From Lachnospira multipara LB2003 (GTDB taxonomy: Bacteria; Bacillota; Clostridia; Lachnospirales; Lachnospiraceae): a DNA stretch of 64,000 nt. Each line of letters opens with the position of its first letter. Positions within the stretch are counted from its first letter, which is position 1. This document shows positions 19,439 to 26,951 of the stretch, piece by piece. Below the pieces are notes generated by a model, which saw only the letters and a list, made by a program, of their open reading frames with translations, did no database searches and was not told where the DNA came from. The DNA is taken from NCBI RefSeq assembly GCF_000702205.1, contig NZ_JNKW01000011.1, positions 29,345 to 93,344 of the forward strand, read 5' to 3'. The position numbers were made by a program, and so were the translations under genes.

Positions 19439-21391
19439 ATGGGTGCAATTTCAGGCATAATAAACACAAATACAGACCTAGAAAATAGAGACGATTACTG
19501 CAAAAAAATCACTTCTACTCTAGCGCCATACAAAATAGATAGTATATTAACTAACGAAACAAACAATGCTTTTTTTGTATATGCAAATCAAGTATTTACT
19601 AAAGAAGATAATTACAACATAGGTGCATACTATCATAAAGAAACTAATAATTTTATGATAGCTGACTGTATGATAGATAACAGAGATTCCCTATTTTTAA
19701 AAATAGATCCTAGCTATCTTCATAATAAGCCTAAGGCTCAAGTATCAGATCAAGAGCTACTATATGCAGCTTATCTAAGCTTTGGTACAAAATTTACTGA
19801 TTATGTATGCGGTATTTTTAGTTTTGTTATTTATAACGACAAGAAGAAAGAATGTCTAATTTTTACAGATCATACATCAACAAGAACAATTCATTATATG
19901 ATAGATAATGGAATTATTTATTTTGCTACTCTTTTTGAAACAATAAAAAAATGCGTAAATAAGCCGTTAGAATTAAACGAAGAGTGGTTAAGTTTTGCAG
20001 ATGCTCTACCAAATCCAGATTTAATCTATAGAGTAGAACAGTCTCCATATATTGGAATTTACACCGTTGAGGCAGGTCACTATGTTAGTATTAAGAATAA
20101 TGAGATAAAAGCTCACTGTTACTACAATCCCTCAAAGGTAAAGCTTCATCTAAAGCTAAAGACTGATGAAGAATACAAGAATTTTTTTATTAATTTATTA
20201 GACACCTGCACAACATCCTTACTTCGTTCCAATAAAAACACAGGCTGTACCTTAAGTAGTGGCCTTGATTCAAGCGCAGTAGCTTGTCTTGCAGCAAGAG
20301 CCTTAGAAAAAAGAGGAGAAACACTTCATTCCTACACATCAGTACCGCTAAAGGACTTTAATGCTGCCACATTAAATACAAAGGGTGTATATGAAATAGA
20401 AGATGAATCCTTTGGCCCTATAGCCATTAAAGAAAAATATAAAAACCTTAGTATTAACCTTGTGGATTGCAAAGGAAAAACTGCTTTTACAGGCATGAGA
20501 AATACCATAAAACTAAATGAATTACCACATAAATCCTTAGTAAATTACACATGGATGAGTGAAATCTATGATTTAGCAAGTAAAAACGACTGTAAGATTA
20601 TGTTAAAGGGTCAATATGGTAACTCCACAATTTCCAATGGAAAAATTTTATCAAGAGTTTACCAGGAACTTTTAAGCTTTAAATTTATATCAGCAATAAA
20701 GCTGTCTAAGGAATTTATACGCGTAAATAAAATACCTAAGAAGCTATTTATAAAGAACTTCATTAACTCATATAAGGCTAAATTTAAGCTTGATTTGTCT
20801 GAGCTTGATAAATTCTATTTACGCAAAGATTTAATTGATAAATATCATATACGTAAAGAGTTAAAGAAAAACTTTACTAAAGAAGGTGGCACATATATAG
20901 ACTCTAAGGCACAGTTTAGAAGATATGTATATGACACAAGAATATTACAGCATCTAGGCCTATTTGATACAAGATTGTCCCTAATATATGGCGTCGTTAT
21001 TAGAGACCCAGCAAAGGACAAACGAATGATTGATTTTGTATTTAACGCTCCTAACAGCTGTATGGTTCATAATGGCGTTGAAAGAAGAATGATTAGAGAA
21101 TATATGAAGGGCATTATTCCAGATGAAATTCTAGAGGTTACTAATAGACGTGGAAGACAAAGCTCTGATTACGCATATAGAGTAAATAACGCCTTTAATT
21201 TAGGAATAAAAAAAGAAATTTTAACAGCGCTAGAAAACAAAAAATTGTACGATTATTTAGATGCTAGTAAAATAGAGCTTCTTAAAAAACGCATAGAAAA
21301 CTCAAATAAACTAGATGAAGATGAGATACAAAATATACTCTGTATATGCAGTTTATCTGTGTTTTTACAGATACATTATGGAAACTGTTAA
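19439..21391 (+). CDS. Lasso peptide macrolactam synthetase (asparagine-synthetase-like cyclase)
   Basis: 650 residues. The N-terminal glutaminase-type domain begins MGAISGII and lacks the catalytic Cys2 of true asparagine synthetases, as usual for lasso cyclases. The synthetase domain has the PP-loop CTLSSGLDSSAVAC near residue 272. It should adenylate the side chain of Asp in the core and close the ring on the free N-terminus. No other start is possible because TAA lies in frame at 19427; the ribosome site GAAAGGAG is rather far (about 14 bases). An out-of-frame ATG at 19429 gives only a short peptide. It belongs to the precursor, kinase and exporter genes around it. Confidence 0.9.
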   Translation: MGAISGIINTNTDLENRDDYCKKITSTLAPYKIDSILTNETNNAFFVYANQVFTKEDNYNIGAYYHKETNNFMIADCMIDNRDSLFLKIDPSYLHNKPKAQVSDQELLYAAYLSFGTKFTDYVCGIFSFVIYNDKKKECLIFTDHTSTRTIHYMIDNGIIYFATLFETIKKCVNKPLELNEEWLSFADALPNPDLIYRVEQSPYIGIYTVEAGHYVSIKNNEIKAHCYYNPSKVKLHLKLKTDEEYKNFFINLLDTCTTSLLRSNKNTGCTLSSGLDSSAVACLAARALEKRGETLHSYTSVPLKDFNAATLNTKGVYEIEDESFGPIAIKEKYKNLSINLVDCKGKTAFTGMRNTIKLNELPHKSLVNYTWMSEIYDLASKNDCKIMLKGQYGNSTISNGKILSRVYQELLSFKFISAIKLSKEFIRVNKIPKKLFIKNFINSYKAKFKLDLSELDKFYLRKDLIDKYHIRKELKKNFTKEGGTYIDSKAQFRRYVYDTRILQHLGLFDTRLSLIYGVVIRDPAKDKRMIDFVFNAPNSCMVHNGVERRMIREYMKGIIPDEILEVTNRRGRQSSDYAYRVNNAFNLGIKKEILTALENKKLYDYLDASKIELLKKRIENSNKLDEDEIQNILCICSLSVFLQIHYGNC

Positions 21392-21516
21392 AGAACTTTT
21401 TAGGAAACTATGAGTGGAAACTTAGTTCCCTTATATGGTTTCAAACTCAGAATTTGCAATATCTTCTTGGATACTGTTATAAATTTTAGAATTTTCTTAC
21501 AAAGTTGTTAGATTAC

Positions 21517-21544
21517 TTTACAATTTTAATTTTAAAGCTATAAT
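21517..21544 (+). promoter_or_regulatory. Promoter of the lasso precursor genes
   Basis: TTTACA (21517-21522), a 16-bp spacer and a perfect TATAAT (21539-21544). Transcription would begin near 21551, about 36 bases before the first precursor, giving the peptides their own strong expression apart from the upstream operon. Confidence 0.75.
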
Positions 21545-21586
21545 AAAGGAGAATTAATTAATAAATCTTTAAGGAGGATATGAAAA

Positions 21587-21733
21587 ATGAGAACATGGAC
21601 AAAGCCAGAAGTTGAAGTATTAGCTATTGCTGAAACAGCACAGGGAAAGGTAATCAAGGCTTCATTTGATGCTATCAGAACAGATGTAAATGGTAACTTA
21701 TGGGTAAGCTTCCCATCAGGTGCAGAAGAATAA
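21587..21733 (+). CDS. Lasso precursor peptide 1 (48 residues)
   Basis: A short gene with ribosome site AAGGAGG (21571-21577), 9 bases before ATG. The leader has W4-T-K-P7 in place of the usual YxxP recognition motif for the PqqD-like RRE, followed by VEVLAIAET and then A-Q. The predicted core begins at Q19 or G20. From G20 an Asp lies at ring position 9 (G-K-V-I-K-A-S-F-D), a normal lasso ring size; from Q19 it would be position 10. The distal part has NGNLW and ends SFPSGAEE. It shares leader and ring pattern with the next peptide. No Ser terminus. Confidence 0.85.
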   Translation: MRTWTKPEVEVLAIAETAQGKVIKASFDAIRTDVNGNLWVSFPSGAEE

Positions 21734-21763
21734 TTAACTTACAGATATGTTAGAAAGCTTTAC

Positions 21764-21789
21764 AATTAATATATTTATGATATATTAAT
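21764..21789 (+). other. AT-rich hairpin between precursors 1 and 2
   Basis: ATTAATATAT (21765-21774) and its exact complement ATATATTAAT (21780-21789) flank a 5-base loop. There is no adjacent U-tract except TTTTTT at 21798-21803. It may stabilise or process the mRNA between the precursor genes. Confidence 0.4.
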
Positions 21790-21823
21790 CTAGTAAGTTT
21801 TTTAGCAAGGAGGAAGTTATATT

Positions 21824-21958
21824 ATGAAAACTTGGATAACACCTGCAGTAGAAGAGCTAGAAATTGTAGAAACAGCACAGGGAAAGAACATTAAGCCTTC
21901 ATTCGATGAATTAAGAGTTGATGCTAATGGAAACCTTTGGGCTAGTTTTCAGTCATAA
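21824..21958 (+). CDS. Lasso precursor peptide 2 (44 residues, C-terminal Ser)
   Basis: Ribosome site AAGGAGG precedes ATG 21824. Leader W4-I-T-P7 and ELEIVETAQ closely match precursor 1. The core G-K-N-I-K-P-S-F-D places Asp at position 9 from Gly, then ELRVDANGNLWASFQS. The terminal Ser is the known target site of the HPr-kinase-like enzyme in paeninodin-type clusters, so this is the most likely phosphorylated product. Bulky W, F and L residues near the end could act as steric plugs. The product is inferred, not proven. Confidence 0.86.
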   Translation: MKTWITPAVEELEIVETAQGKNIKPSFDELRVDANGNLWASFQS

Positions 21959-21996
21959 GTTTTAGTATTTAACTTCGTAGTAAAGGAGATTCAATT

Positions 21997-22206
21997 ATGA
22001 AAAATTGGAAGACACCTGCAATCGAAGAATACGAGATCAGAGATACAGCTTGCACACGTGGTTATTATGATTATTCAACACCTACACCATGCAATAACAA
22101 TCAGTACTATGCTGTTGATGTTAGTGGTTGGGCAGAGGATGTCAGTGGTGACAATTGCTCTGGTTTCAATATTTATGGTTTCTTTGGTAAGGGTTGGATT
22201 TGGTAA
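21997..22206 (+). CDS. Lasso-type precursor peptide 3, long and cysteine/aromatic-rich (69 residues)
   Basis: Ribosome site AAAGGAG precedes ATG 21997. The leader W4-K-T-P7...IRDTA matches the other two precursors, so the same RRE should bind it. With Thr at -2 the core starts at C19, and Asp25 is at position 7, a known ring size. The remaining 44 residues are far longer than usual lasso tails and hold Cys32 and Cys54, many Tyr/Trp/Gly, and end GFFGKGWIW. A disulphide or a different chemistry is possible. It has no C-terminal Ser. Confidence 0.75.
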   Translation: MKNWKTPAIEEYEIRDTACTRGYYDYSTPTPCNNNQYYAVDVSGWAEDVSGDNCSGFNIYGFFGKGWIW

Positions 22207-22251
22207 TTTCTATAAATTGTTATAGACTTTTTATCATTTAGAAACTATAAT

Positions 22252-22284
22252 AATAAGGGCTTTTTATAAGCCCTTATTTTTTTT
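22252..22284 (+). terminator. Intrinsic terminator after precursor genes
   Basis: AATAAGGGCTT (22252-22262) pairs with AAGCCCTTATT (22268-22278), followed by a run of T. It separates the strongly expressed precursors from the exporter gene and probably sets their ratio. Confidence 0.85.
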
Positions 22285-22311
22285 ACATTATATAAGTTCT
22301 AGGAGGAAATA

Positions 22312-23985
22312 GTGAATAAGATTATCTCTAAACTTAGCCAAATAAAGAATAAAAAAGAATATTTTCATTGGCTTTTTATTTATTCTAAGCCATATATTCC
22401 AAAAATTCTTTTGGTAATGTTTTTTAATATTATGGCTACTGTTATTTCCATCCTTATGGCCCTATTATCTAAGAAGATAATAGATAGTGCCCAGGGTGGT
22501 AATATTATTCTTTGGGCCATTGGAATTTACCTTTTAATGATTTTTGTAAATGTTGCCTTTACAATAGCTAATGGAGTGGTATCCATTATGCTTAATGAGC
22601 GTTTTTCTTTTGGAATTAGAAAACAAGTTTACGAAAAAATTATTAATGCACATTGGATGGATATTAAAAAATATCACACAGGGGATTTAATGACTCGATT
22701 TACAAGTGATGCTGGAAATGTTGCAGATGGAATAGTTAATACAATCCCAACTATTATTGAGCTTTTATTTGAGTTAATTGCAACATTTGCTACACTTTTT
22801 TATTACGAGCCATTACTTGCTATTTTTGCAATTATATTAGCTCCTATAGCTGCTCTTATAAGCTATGCATTTGCTCATAAGATGCACAAATACCAGAAGA
22901 AAGTACAGGAGTCAGAATCTGCATATAGATCCTTTGTACAAGAAAGCTTAGCTAACTTACTTATAGTTAAGGCCTTTACTATTGAAGATCATTCCGTAGA
23001 TAAGCTTACAAATCTTCGTGATGAAAGATTTAAGTGGGTTTTAAAAAGAGCCGGAGTTGGTATGGCTAGTTCATCAGTACTTAATATGGCATTCCAGTTT
23101 GGTTATATAGCTGCCTTTGCCTTTGGTGCAATTCAGTTATCTAATAACTCAATTACATATGGTACTATGTCTGTTTTCCTTACTTTAGTTAATAGAATTC
23201 AGGCACCTATTATTAGCCTTGCTAGCCAATTACCTAAAATTGTCTCTATATTCACATCTGCAGGACGTATAATAGAGCTTGAAGAGATTCAAACTGAAGA
23301 AAAGCAAATGACTAATATAGAATCCAATACAGTTGGTGTAAAATTACAGGATGTATCCTTTGGATATAACCCAAAAGACATTGTTCTTGACAATGTAAAT
23401 CTTGACATTAAACCAGGTGAATTTGTTGGTATTGTTGGAGAATCCGGTATTGGTAAGACAACCCTTGTAAGGCTTATTATGAGCTTTATGAACCAGAATA
23501 ATGGTCTTATTACATTCTACAATGAAAAAGACCAGCATGAGGCTGCTAACGCCTCTACAAGAGAGTTTATATCCTACGTACCACAGGGAAATACACTATT
23601 TAGTGGAACAATCCTTGAAAATATCAAAATGGGCAATATGAACGCTACAGATGAAGAAATTCAGACCGCCATTAATATGGCTGCAGCCGATTCCTTTATT
23701 AATGACTTACCAATGGGAGTTAATACTGTGATTGGTGAGAGAGGACACGGTATTTCAGAGGGACAAGCTCAAAGAGTTGCTATTGCTAGAGCTCTTATTA
23801 GAAAGGCTCCTTTCCTTGTTCTTGATGAAGCCACATCAGCTCTTGATGAGAATACAGAAATCAAGGTATTAGAAGGTATAAAGAAACTAAATCCAAGACC
23901 TACATGCCTTTTAATTACACATAGAAGAAGTGTTCTTGATTACTGTGATAGAGAAATTAAGATTGATAACGGACATATTTACTAG
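22312..23985 (+). CDS. Lasso peptide ABC exporter (fused TM and ATPase domains)
   Basis: 557 residues. Six membrane helices fill residues about 30-300. The ATPase follows with Walker A GESGIGKTTL (about 376-385), a signature written ISEGQAQR instead of LSGGQ, Walker B FLVLDEATSALD and the H-loop ITHRR. There is no C39 peptidase domain, as expected when B1/B2 proteins remove the leader. A homodimer should export the mature peptide and give self-immunity. The start is GTG, 5 bases after AGGAGG, following a terminator. Confidence 0.92.
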   Translation: MNKIISKLSQIKNKKEYFHWLFIYSKPYIPKILLVMFFNIMATVISILMALLSKKIIDSAQGGNIILWAIGIYLLMIFVNVAFTIANGVVSIMLNERFSFGIRKQVYEKIINAHWMDIKKYHTGDLMTRFTSDAGNVADGIVNTIPTIIELLFELIATFATLFYYEPLLAIFAIILAPIAALISYAFAHKMHKYQKKVQESESAYRSFVQESLANLLIVKAFTIEDHSVDKLTNLRDERFKWVLKRAGVGMASSSVLNMAFQFGYIAAFAFGAIQLSNNSITYGTMSVFLTLVNRIQAPIISLASQLPKIVSIFTSAGRIIELEEIQTEEKQMTNIESNTVGVKLQDVSFGYNPKDIVLDNVNLDIKPGEFVGIVGESGIGKTTLVRLIMSFMNQNNGLITFYNEKDQHEAANASTREFISYVPQGNTLFSGTILENIKMGNMNATDEEIQTAINMAAADSFINDLPMGVNTVIGERGHGISEGQAQRVAIARALIRKAPFLVLDEATSALDENTEIKVLEGIKKLNPRPTCLLITHRRSVLDYCDREIKIDNGHIY

Positions 23986-24010
23986 ATTCCTATTAATCTC
24001 GTAATAATAA

Positions 24011-24056
24011 AAAGACTAAATTAGATTTAAATTTAATAATCTAATTTAGTCTTTTA
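24011..24056. terminator. Bidirectional terminator between exporter and B2 gene
   Basis: A perfect 16-bp inverted repeat (AAAGACTAAATTAGAT at 24011-24026, complement at 24039-24054) with T-rich ends lies between convergent genes. Confidence 0.85.
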
Positions 24057-24112
24057 TTTAGTCTTTTTTCTTGAAAATTTCTTAAACTACTTGTTTCTTA
24101 ATGCTTCTTAAA

Positions 24113-24565
24113 CTACTTATAAAAACAAGCAACAGTAGTATATTCGTGTCCATCTCCACCTGTTACATATAGCTGACCACATCTTAGCCATGCATGAGCT
24201 ATCATCTTCTTATTCTCATCAAGGCCAACTCCAAGATACATTGTAGTATGGATATTTCTTGATTTTAGAAGATATTGGGCTGTCCAGGCACGACATAAGC
24301 ACTTCATTTCCCAAGGGGCTTTATTGGTCGTTCTAGCAACTCTATCGCTTACATGCATTGCAATCTTTAAATTCTCTACTGATTCTGTATCAGCAGATTC
24401 CTTGCCTCTTTCTCCAAATTTTATCTCTAGCTTTTTCATTGGAGATTTCTTAATACAGTGAAAATAATAGGCAGATACAATAACTGCCTGTATTGTCATG
24501 AATTTTTCATGGTTTTTAAATACAAAGTTAAATACTAATTTAATTGTTTTTTTTATTTTTCCCAT
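24113..24565 (-). CDS. Lasso peptide B2 protein (transglutaminase-like leader protease)
   Basis: 150 residues. Seen: the conserved catalytic triad of the lasso B2 family: Cys in KCLCRAWTAQ, His in IAHAWLRCG and Asp in VTGGDGHEY. It cuts the leader from the precursor when guided by the RRE protein B1 (established for split B1/B2 systems). ATG 24565 is 9 bases after GGAAGG (ribosome-like site), so I prefer it to the ATG at 24586. It is on the opposite strand to the other lasso genes and divergent from B1. Confidence 0.88.
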   Translation of the reverse strand: MGKIKKTIKLVFNFVFKNHEKFMTIQAVIVSAYYFHCIKKSPMKKLEIKFGERGKESADTESVENLKIAMHVSDRVARTTNKAPWEMKCLCRAWTAQYLLKSRNIHTTMYLGVGLDENKKMIAHAWLRCGQLYVTGGDGHEYTTVACFYK

Positions 24566-24672
24566 TTGATATAACCTTCCAAACATGATAAAATCTACTT
24601 AATTCTAACATAAAACAAAATATTTTTCATTAGCCGGACATAAAAAATGATAATAATTTATCAATTTATTAA

Positions 24673-24700
24673 TTGACTTTTTTTAATTTTATAGTATTAT
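24673..24700 (+). promoter_or_regulatory. Promoter of the PqqD-like gene
   Basis: TTGACT (24673-24678), 16-bp spacer, TATTAT (24695-24700), in the divergent interval between B2 and B1. Confidence 0.6.
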
Positions 24701-24746
24701 ATTTTATGCTAGAATTTTTTTACGGATATAAATATGAGGAGGCTCT

Positions 24747-25022
24747 ATGGATAAAGAAACAAGAATCCATTTAATAAAGAAACTCGAGGTTGCTGAATTA
24801 GATGGCGACAAAGCTATGATCGATTTTGAAACAGGAAAGTACTTTCTTTTAAAAGGTGCTGCTAACGATATTTGGGATATTATTCAAGAAGATATTACAG
24901 TTGGCGATATTATTAATAAATTAAGAGCTATGTTTGATGTTTCAGAAGAGGAATGTACAGAAGCTACTATTAGCTTTTTAGAGAATTTAAAGACTTTAGG
25001 TTTTATTGAAGCAATTAACTAA
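24747..25022 (+). CDS. Lasso peptide B1 protein (PqqD-like RiPP recognition element)
   Basis: 91 residues of PqqD fold. Seen: FETGKYFLLKGAANDIWDII and the helical C-terminus with EEECTEATISFLENLKTLGFIEAIN, characteristic of stand-alone RRE domains. It binds the leader, here probably through the WxxP motif, and delivers the precursor to the B2 protease. Ribosome site GAGGAGG precedes ATG 24747. It completes the B1/B2/C/D/K set. Confidence 0.9.
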   Translation: MDKETRIHLIKKLEVAELDGDKAMIDFETGKYFLLKGAANDIWDIIQEDITVGDIINKLRAMFDVSEEECTEATISFLENLKTLGFIEAIN

Positions 25023-25034
25023 ATAGTAAAATTT

Positions 25035-25120
25035 AGGGAGATGTTATTACATCTCCCTTTTATTGTATCTTTTATTATATCTTTTATTGTATCTTTTATT
25101 TATTATCATTAGACTTTAGT
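25035..25120 (+). terminator. Terminator after B1 gene followed by a 12-bp tandem repeat
   Basis: AGGGAGATG (25035-25043) pairs with CATCTCCCT (25050-25058), followed by T. From 25058 a 12-base unit like TATCTTTTATTG runs about four times with small changes. The repeat is low-complexity DNA with no evident gene. Confidence 0.75.
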
Positions 25121-25135
25121 TGACTGTTAGTGTTA

Positions 25136-25930
25136 CTAATTAACTAGTGGGAGCTCTATAAAGAACTTACTTCCCACTCCTAATTCACTTTCGCATCTAA
25201 CTCTGCCTTTGTGATGCTCAACTATGGTTTTTACAATGGCTAAGCCAAGGCCACTTCCTGTAACTGTTTCAGGAGTTCTTGCGCTTGAAACTGTATATGA
25301 CCTATTAAAAATCTTAGGTATATCAGCCTTTGGAATTCCAAGACCTGTATCATACACAACTATAACGATTTTATTATGATCATTATAGGCTTTTAAGCCT
25401 ATTGTAGCGCCTTCCTTAGAATATTTATAAGCATTAGTAAATAAATTATCAAGTGTTCTTGTAAAGCTCTCTATATCAATCATAGAAGCCTTATTTTCTA
25501 AATCATCTAGATTAAGTTCTAATTTCCTAGTCTTATATTTTTTATCATCTTCTAAATAGTAGTAGTACTCCATAAGAAAATTATACATATTGACTTTCTC
25601 AAACTTATATTTGTGACTTGGATTATCAAGGGATGTTAAATAAAAAAGGTCCTGTATTAAGTTCTCTAGGTTTCTGCTTCTTCTATCAAGAAGTGAAACT
25701 ATATTATGAAACTCATCAACGCTTGGCATTTCATCCCCTTCAAAGGTTCCAAGATAATCTATAGCATTTCTTATTGCAGTCATTGGAGCACGTAAATCAT
25801 GAGAAATATTGGCCACCATTTCTTTACGCATATTTCTTTCTTCTGAAATCTCTTTATTTGCCTTGGCAAGCTTAATTGTCAAATCTCTGACCTCAGATAT
25901 CTGTGGCTTTTTAAAAGTGTTTTTTTTCAT
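25136..25930 (-). CDS. Soluble sensor histidine kinase without membrane sensor
   Basis: 264 residues. Short N-terminal coiled region, then HisKA with the phospho-acceptor ISHDLRAPMTAIR, ATP-binding N box NLFTNAYKYS, G1 DTGLGIP and G2 GSGLGLAIVKTI. No membrane helix or sensor domain is present, so it needs another protein or a cytosolic signal. The likely partner is the OmpR-type regulator at 30592-31317. A glycosyltransferase and a GH5 enzyme lie between them. Ribosome site GGAGGAATT precedes the ATG. Confidence 0.9.
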   Translation of the reverse strand: MKKNTFKKPQISEVRDLTIKLAKANKEISEERNMRKEMVANISHDLRAPMTAIRNAIDYLGTFEGDEMPSVDEFHNIVSLLDRRSRNLENLIQDLFYLTSLDNPSHKYKFEKVNMYNFLMEYYYYLEDDKKYKTRKLELNLDDLENKASMIDIESFTRTLDNLFTNAYKYSKEGATIGLKAYNDHNKIVIVVYDTGLGIPKADIPKIFNRSYTVSSARTPETVTGSGLGLAIVKTIVEHHKGRVRCESELGVGSKFFIELPLVN

Positions 25931-25993
25931 AATTCCTCCAATCAGCTATTATAAAAGGAATACTGCTATTATTTTTATTGGAAGAGCTCTCCT

Positions 25994-26932
25994 TTAAGAA
26001 AGCTCTCCCTTAATTAAAGCCTTATAAAATGTGCCTTCGCCACTTGTTTCTTTATCAGTAAATTTATTACTTAATTTATGAATATCTGTCATTTCCTTTA
26101 ACAGGTTCCACTTTAATTCATCAAAACTTTCACCCATATATGTTGCTAGAACATGAGCATTTACCTGACTTACAATTGGCATTTTATTAAATTCGTCTTT
26201 ATAGTAATCCACAGCCATAGTCATAAAAAGCATATTAATAAAATAATCAAGAGCTCTATCATAATCCTTCCAGTAAGCGTATAAAAGCTCTTTAGTTAGA
26301 CTAAGAATATTGTTATTTGTTCCACTTTTCATTAACCAGTTATTTATTGTCATTATCTCAGGATTAAAGCCAAAATAATAAAATGAATATGCAAAGAAAT
26401 CCATCTTATCAATATAGTCAAATAACTTAGATCCGCTAAGAAAAACCGTTGAATCAATCCAATATCCACCATGTGTTGTAAGCAATTCAAGTCTTACTAA
26501 ATCTGAGAAAAATGTATAGGAAATAATTCCCTTTTTAAATTTTTCTATGATATGATCTGGCATTTTTACATAGTCTGCATAATTATCCATTGTTATGATA
26601 GTTATGTTTTTTCCTGGTAAATTTTTCTTAACTGAATCCACGCAAATCTTTACTAGATCTGGGGCTTTTTCTAATCCCTGAAACCAACAAATCCATATCT
26701 GATCATTGTTATAAACTGGCTCTTTATCTTCCCAATAAGCCTTAGCACTTACCTTATCTAAATATTTTCTTTTAAGTCGCTTATAATAAAGCATTCTATG
26801 CTTTTGGCCCATCATAACATTGTAATTAAAGTTTAGATGTTCACCCTTATAACGAGTCTTTAACATAATATTGTCATAGATTGAACCAAGAAGCATTCTG
26901 TCTTTTATCTTATTAACTATCCTTTTATTCAT
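25994..26932 (-). CDS. Capsular-polysaccharide-type glycosyltransferase (DXD family)
   Basis: 312 residues. Seen: QIWICWFQGLEKAP and LTTHGGYWIDSTVFLSG, the metal-binding region of the Caps_synth/GT32 group where the DXD motif becomes D-S-T. It probably acts on the same or another surface glycan. It shares its strand with the histidine kinase and lies 19 bases downstream of the GH5 gene, so it may be the second gene of a GH5 operon. Confidence 0.82.
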   Translation of the reverse strand: MNKRIVNKIKDRMLLGSIYDNIMLKTRYKGEHLNFNYNVMMGQKHRMLYYKRLKRKYLDKVSAKAYWEDKEPVYNNDQIWICWFQGLEKAPDLVKICVDSVKKNLPGKNITIITMDNYADYVKMPDHIIEKFKKGIISYTFFSDLVRLELLTTHGGYWIDSTVFLSGSKLFDYIDKMDFFAYSFYYFGFNPEIMTINNWLMKSGTNNNILSLTKELLYAYWKDYDRALDYFINMLFMTMAVDYYKDEFNKMPIVSQVNAHVLATYMGESFDELKWNLLKEMTDIHKLSNKFTDKETSGEGTFYKALIKGELS

Positions 26933-26951
26933 ATAAAACCTTCTTAAAAAA

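Noticed and set aside
19429..19500. Short ORF from ATG 19429 overlapping the cyclase start
   Set aside because: Although nearer to the ribosome site, it is out of frame and has no recognisable product.
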